Source of the DNA: Limnoperna fortunei
Lineage: Eukaryota > Mollusca > Bivalvia > Mytilida > Modiolidae
Assembly (NCBI GenBank): GCA_944474755.1
Contig: OX104124.1
Coordinates: forward strand, 28,494,452-28,558,451
DNA: 64,000 nt
Reading direction: 5' to 3'
Shown here: positions 61,501 to 64,000 of the stretch, piece by piece
Layout of the letters: each line of letters begins with the position of its first letter
Numbering within the stretch: position 1 is the first letter of the stretch
Notes under the pieces: generated by a model
What the model was told of the DNA's origin: nothing
Databases searched by the model: none
Seen by the model: the letters and a program-made list of their open reading frames with translations, nothing else
Position numbers and translations under genes: made by a program

Positions 61501-63000
61501 TGTAGTATACTACACAGTTATACAATACACAATGTATTCACAGAAACTGTTAGAGTGTTCTACTTGTAGTATACTACACAGTTATACAATACACAATGTA
61601 TTCACAGAAACTGTTAGAGTGTTCTACTTTTAGTATACTACACAGTTATACAATACACAATGTATTCAAAGAAACTGTTAGAGTGTTCTACTTGTAGTAT
61701 ACTACACAGTTATACAATACACAATGTATTCACAGAAACTGTTAGAGTGTTCTACTTGTAGTATACTACACAGTTATACAATACACAATGTATTCACAGA
61801 AACTGTTAGAGTGTTCTACTTGTAGTATACTACACAGTTATACAATACACAAAGTATTCACAGAAACTGTTAGAGTGTTCTACTTGTAGTATACTACACA
61901 GTTATACAATACACAATGTATTCACAGAAACTGTTAGAGTGTTCTACTTGTAGTATACTACACAGTTATACAATACACAATGTATTCATAGAAACTGTTA
62001 CTGTGTTCTACTTGTAGTATACTACACAGTTATACAATACACAATGTATTCACAGAAACTGTTAGAGTGTTCTACTTGTAGTATACTACACAGTTATACA
62101 ATACACAATGTATTCACAGAAACTGTTAGAGTGTTCTACTTGTAGTATACTACACAGTTATACAATACACAATGTATTCACAGAAACTGTTAGAGTGTTC
62201 TACTTGTAGTATACTACACAGTTATACAATACACAATGTATTCACAGAAACTGTTAGAGTGTTCTGCTTGTAGTATACTACACAGTTATACAATAAACAA
62301 GGTATTCACAGAAACTGTTAGAGTGTTCTACTTGTAGTATACTACACAGTTATACAATACACAATGTATTCATAGAAACTGTTACTGTGTTCTACTTGTA
62401 GTATACTACACAGTTATACAATACACAATGTATTCACATAAACTGTTAGAGTGTTCTACTTGTAGTACACTACACAGTTATACAATACACAAGGTATTCA
62501 CAGAAACTGTTAGAGTGTTCTACTTGTAGTATACTACACAGTTATACAATACACAATGTATTCATAGAAACTGTTACTGTGTTCTACTTGTAGTATACTA
62601 CACAGTTATACAATACACAATGTATTCACAGAAACTGTTAGAGTGTTCTACTTGTAGTACACTACACAGTTATACAATACACAATGTATTCATAGAAACT
62701 GTTAGAGTGTTCTACTTGTAGTATACTACACAGTTATACAATACACAATGTATTCACAGAAACTGTTAGAGTGTTCTACTTGTAGTATACTACACAGTTA
62801 TACAATACACAATGTATTCACAGAAACTGTTAGAGTGTTCTACTTGTAGAATACTACACAGTTATACAATACACAATGTATTCACAGAAACTGTTAGAGT
62901 GTTCTACTTGTAGTATACTACACAGTTATACAATACACAATGTATTCACAGAAACTGTTAGAGTGTTCTACTTGTATAGTATACTACACAGTTATACAAT
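58550..63000. repeat. Second higher-order pair in 64-bp array, ~2.3-kb period
   Basis: GTGTTCTTCTTG at 58801 and 61107 and TATTCAAAGAAACTG near 59357 and 61663 are 2306 bp apart. Further on the offset drops by one unit (ATAAACAAGG at 60051 and 62293, 2242 bp). The GTAGAATAC and TGTATAGTATAC variants also pair (60605/62847 and 60733/62976). Confidence 0.8.
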
Positions 63001-63010
63001 ACACAATGTA

Positions 63011-63905
63011 CAGTAAAACTTCGGTAGCTCGAACTCGGATGGCTCGAACACCACCGATTTCTCGAACTGTTTTTAAAGTCCCGACATTTATTTCTATATA
63101 TATTTGTAAAAAGAACCCCGGTTTTTCGAACACCGATTTCTCGAAAACTCGAACTCATTTATAGGTCCCTTTGATAGTAAACTCATGTAAGTCACCATCA
63201 ATAACTCGAACTAAAATTATAAGCGTCAGTGCGAAGCAATTAACTTCAGGTACAAAGAACGTGGATAACAGAAGCCATAACAATTAATACAGGTATGTCA
63301 ATTAAAACATAAAAGATAATAATTATGTCATGACTGGTGATTAGTTTGAACAGGCAAATAGACATCAATTGTTTCTTTATTAAAAAATATGCAATGTACC
63401 AAGCGGATTATCAAATCAACGAAAATATTCCAATTGAAAATCATTTACGACTTTTGTTGACAACTGTGGTTAAATTGATATTAAAAACGAAATATTAAAG
63501 CTAAAATAATTGATGAAAAATGTGTCGGCAATAAATATTGTGGAAATTATTTACTTAATTTAACTGCGATGGATATACCGAGTACAAACGGGTTTTTGCG
63601 CAATAACGGAAGTAAATAGTAAGCGATGTAGAAATTTCAAATTTCACAAACTATTACACCTAAAATAACTTTATTCGTGTCAAAATTCATGAAATAAACA
63701 TCTACATACATTCAAAACGAATATTAGTTCGCCAAAACAACCATACCGCGTGTAGGATAATTAACAAGCAACTTATAAGAAAAATCGGTCACGGTACGGA
63801 ACAGATACAATTTCCGGAGGTTGTCAAACTTCGGTGGCTCGAACAACCGATAACTCGAACTATTTTTGGCGACCCCATCGAGTTCGAGTTATCGAAGTTC
63901 TACTG
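63011..63905. mobile_element. Pogo/Tc1-like non-autonomous element, copy 3 (895 bp)
   Basis: It has the same length and context as copy 2, and the following units are also the same (a normal unit, then one with CACATAAACTG). Copies 2 and 3 are 10305 bp apart and probably descend from a long duplication. Confidence 0.92.
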
Positions 63906-64000
63906 TATTCACAGAAACTGTTAGAGTGTTCTACTTGTAGTATACTACACAGTTATACAATACACAATGTATTCACATAAACTGTTAGAGTGTTCTACTT

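Larger units (their letters stand above)
48310..64000. repeat. 64-bp satellite array, about 200 units, runs off window
   Basis: The period is 64 bp. Each unit contains GTAGTATACTAC (a perfect 12-bp palindrome), CACAGTTATACAATACACAA, TGTATTCACAGAAACTG and TTAGAGTGTTCTACTT. Unit variants recur in blocks: CATAGAAACTGTTACTGTG, CACAAGGTATTC, GTACACTAC, GTAGAATAC, TGTATAGTATAC, ATAAACAAGG. Three 895-bp elements interrupt it. All open frames within it (such as those reading MYSQKLLECSTC) arise from the repeat and are not genes. Confidence 0.97.

Noticed and set aside
48920..63164. Recurrent open frames in the 64-bp array and its inserts (reading MYSQKLLECSTC on plus, MSSSFREIGVRK on minus)
   Set aside because: They are direct translations of the satellite unit running into the pogo-like element's inverted end. 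They repeat wherever that junction repeats and have no domain.

Overview
This window looks like repeat-dominated nuclear DNA of a bivalve mollusc, probably close to mussels. It is AT-rich and eukaryotic, and I see no convincing intact host gene, operon, rRNA or standard tRNA gene. The bivalve assignment rests on remembered family features: a hammerhead-ribozyme repeat of the kind common in Mytilus sequence, tRNA-derived SINEs sharing one 3' tail, an IS630/Tc1-like transposase with an LNTCEYCF block, and a terminal-inverted-repeat (TIR) element with GTCTCCCAAACGAA ends. No database search was possible, so the species is open.

Layout: 0.5-4.5 kb is a 27/54-bp satellite with a homogenised core and degenerate flanks. 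4.7-5.25 kb holds a short 55-bp tandem repeat and a decayed hammerhead-bearing element. 8.6-10.06 kb contains two decayed LINE reverse transcriptases on the minus strand. 10.25-11.1 kb is a tandem pair of tRNA-derived SINE units. 11.26-12.03 kb is a stack of foldback and terminal-inverted-repeat elements. 14.2-31.3 kb is a 17-kb array of a 49-bp unit that contains five copies of a small palindromic element and a directly adjacent ~7-kb duplication. 31.3-38.5 kb is a mosaic of small repeats, SINEs and a broken ORF-like frame. 38.75-43.07 kb is a 5'-truncated LINE on the minus strand with an unusual 3'UTR of about eight hairpins. 43.5-44.5 kb is a DDE transposase relic split by a SINE. 44.6-48.2 kb is more mosaic. 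48.3 kb to the window end is a 64-bp satellite carrying three near-identical 895-bp pogo-like elements.

Tandem arrays occupy more than half of the window. The main theme is interaction between mobile elements and satellites: elements inserted into arrays and were then copied along with them, and a homologous ~95-bp module abuts both large arrays. All recognisable protein-coding pieces belong to mobile elements and are broken.
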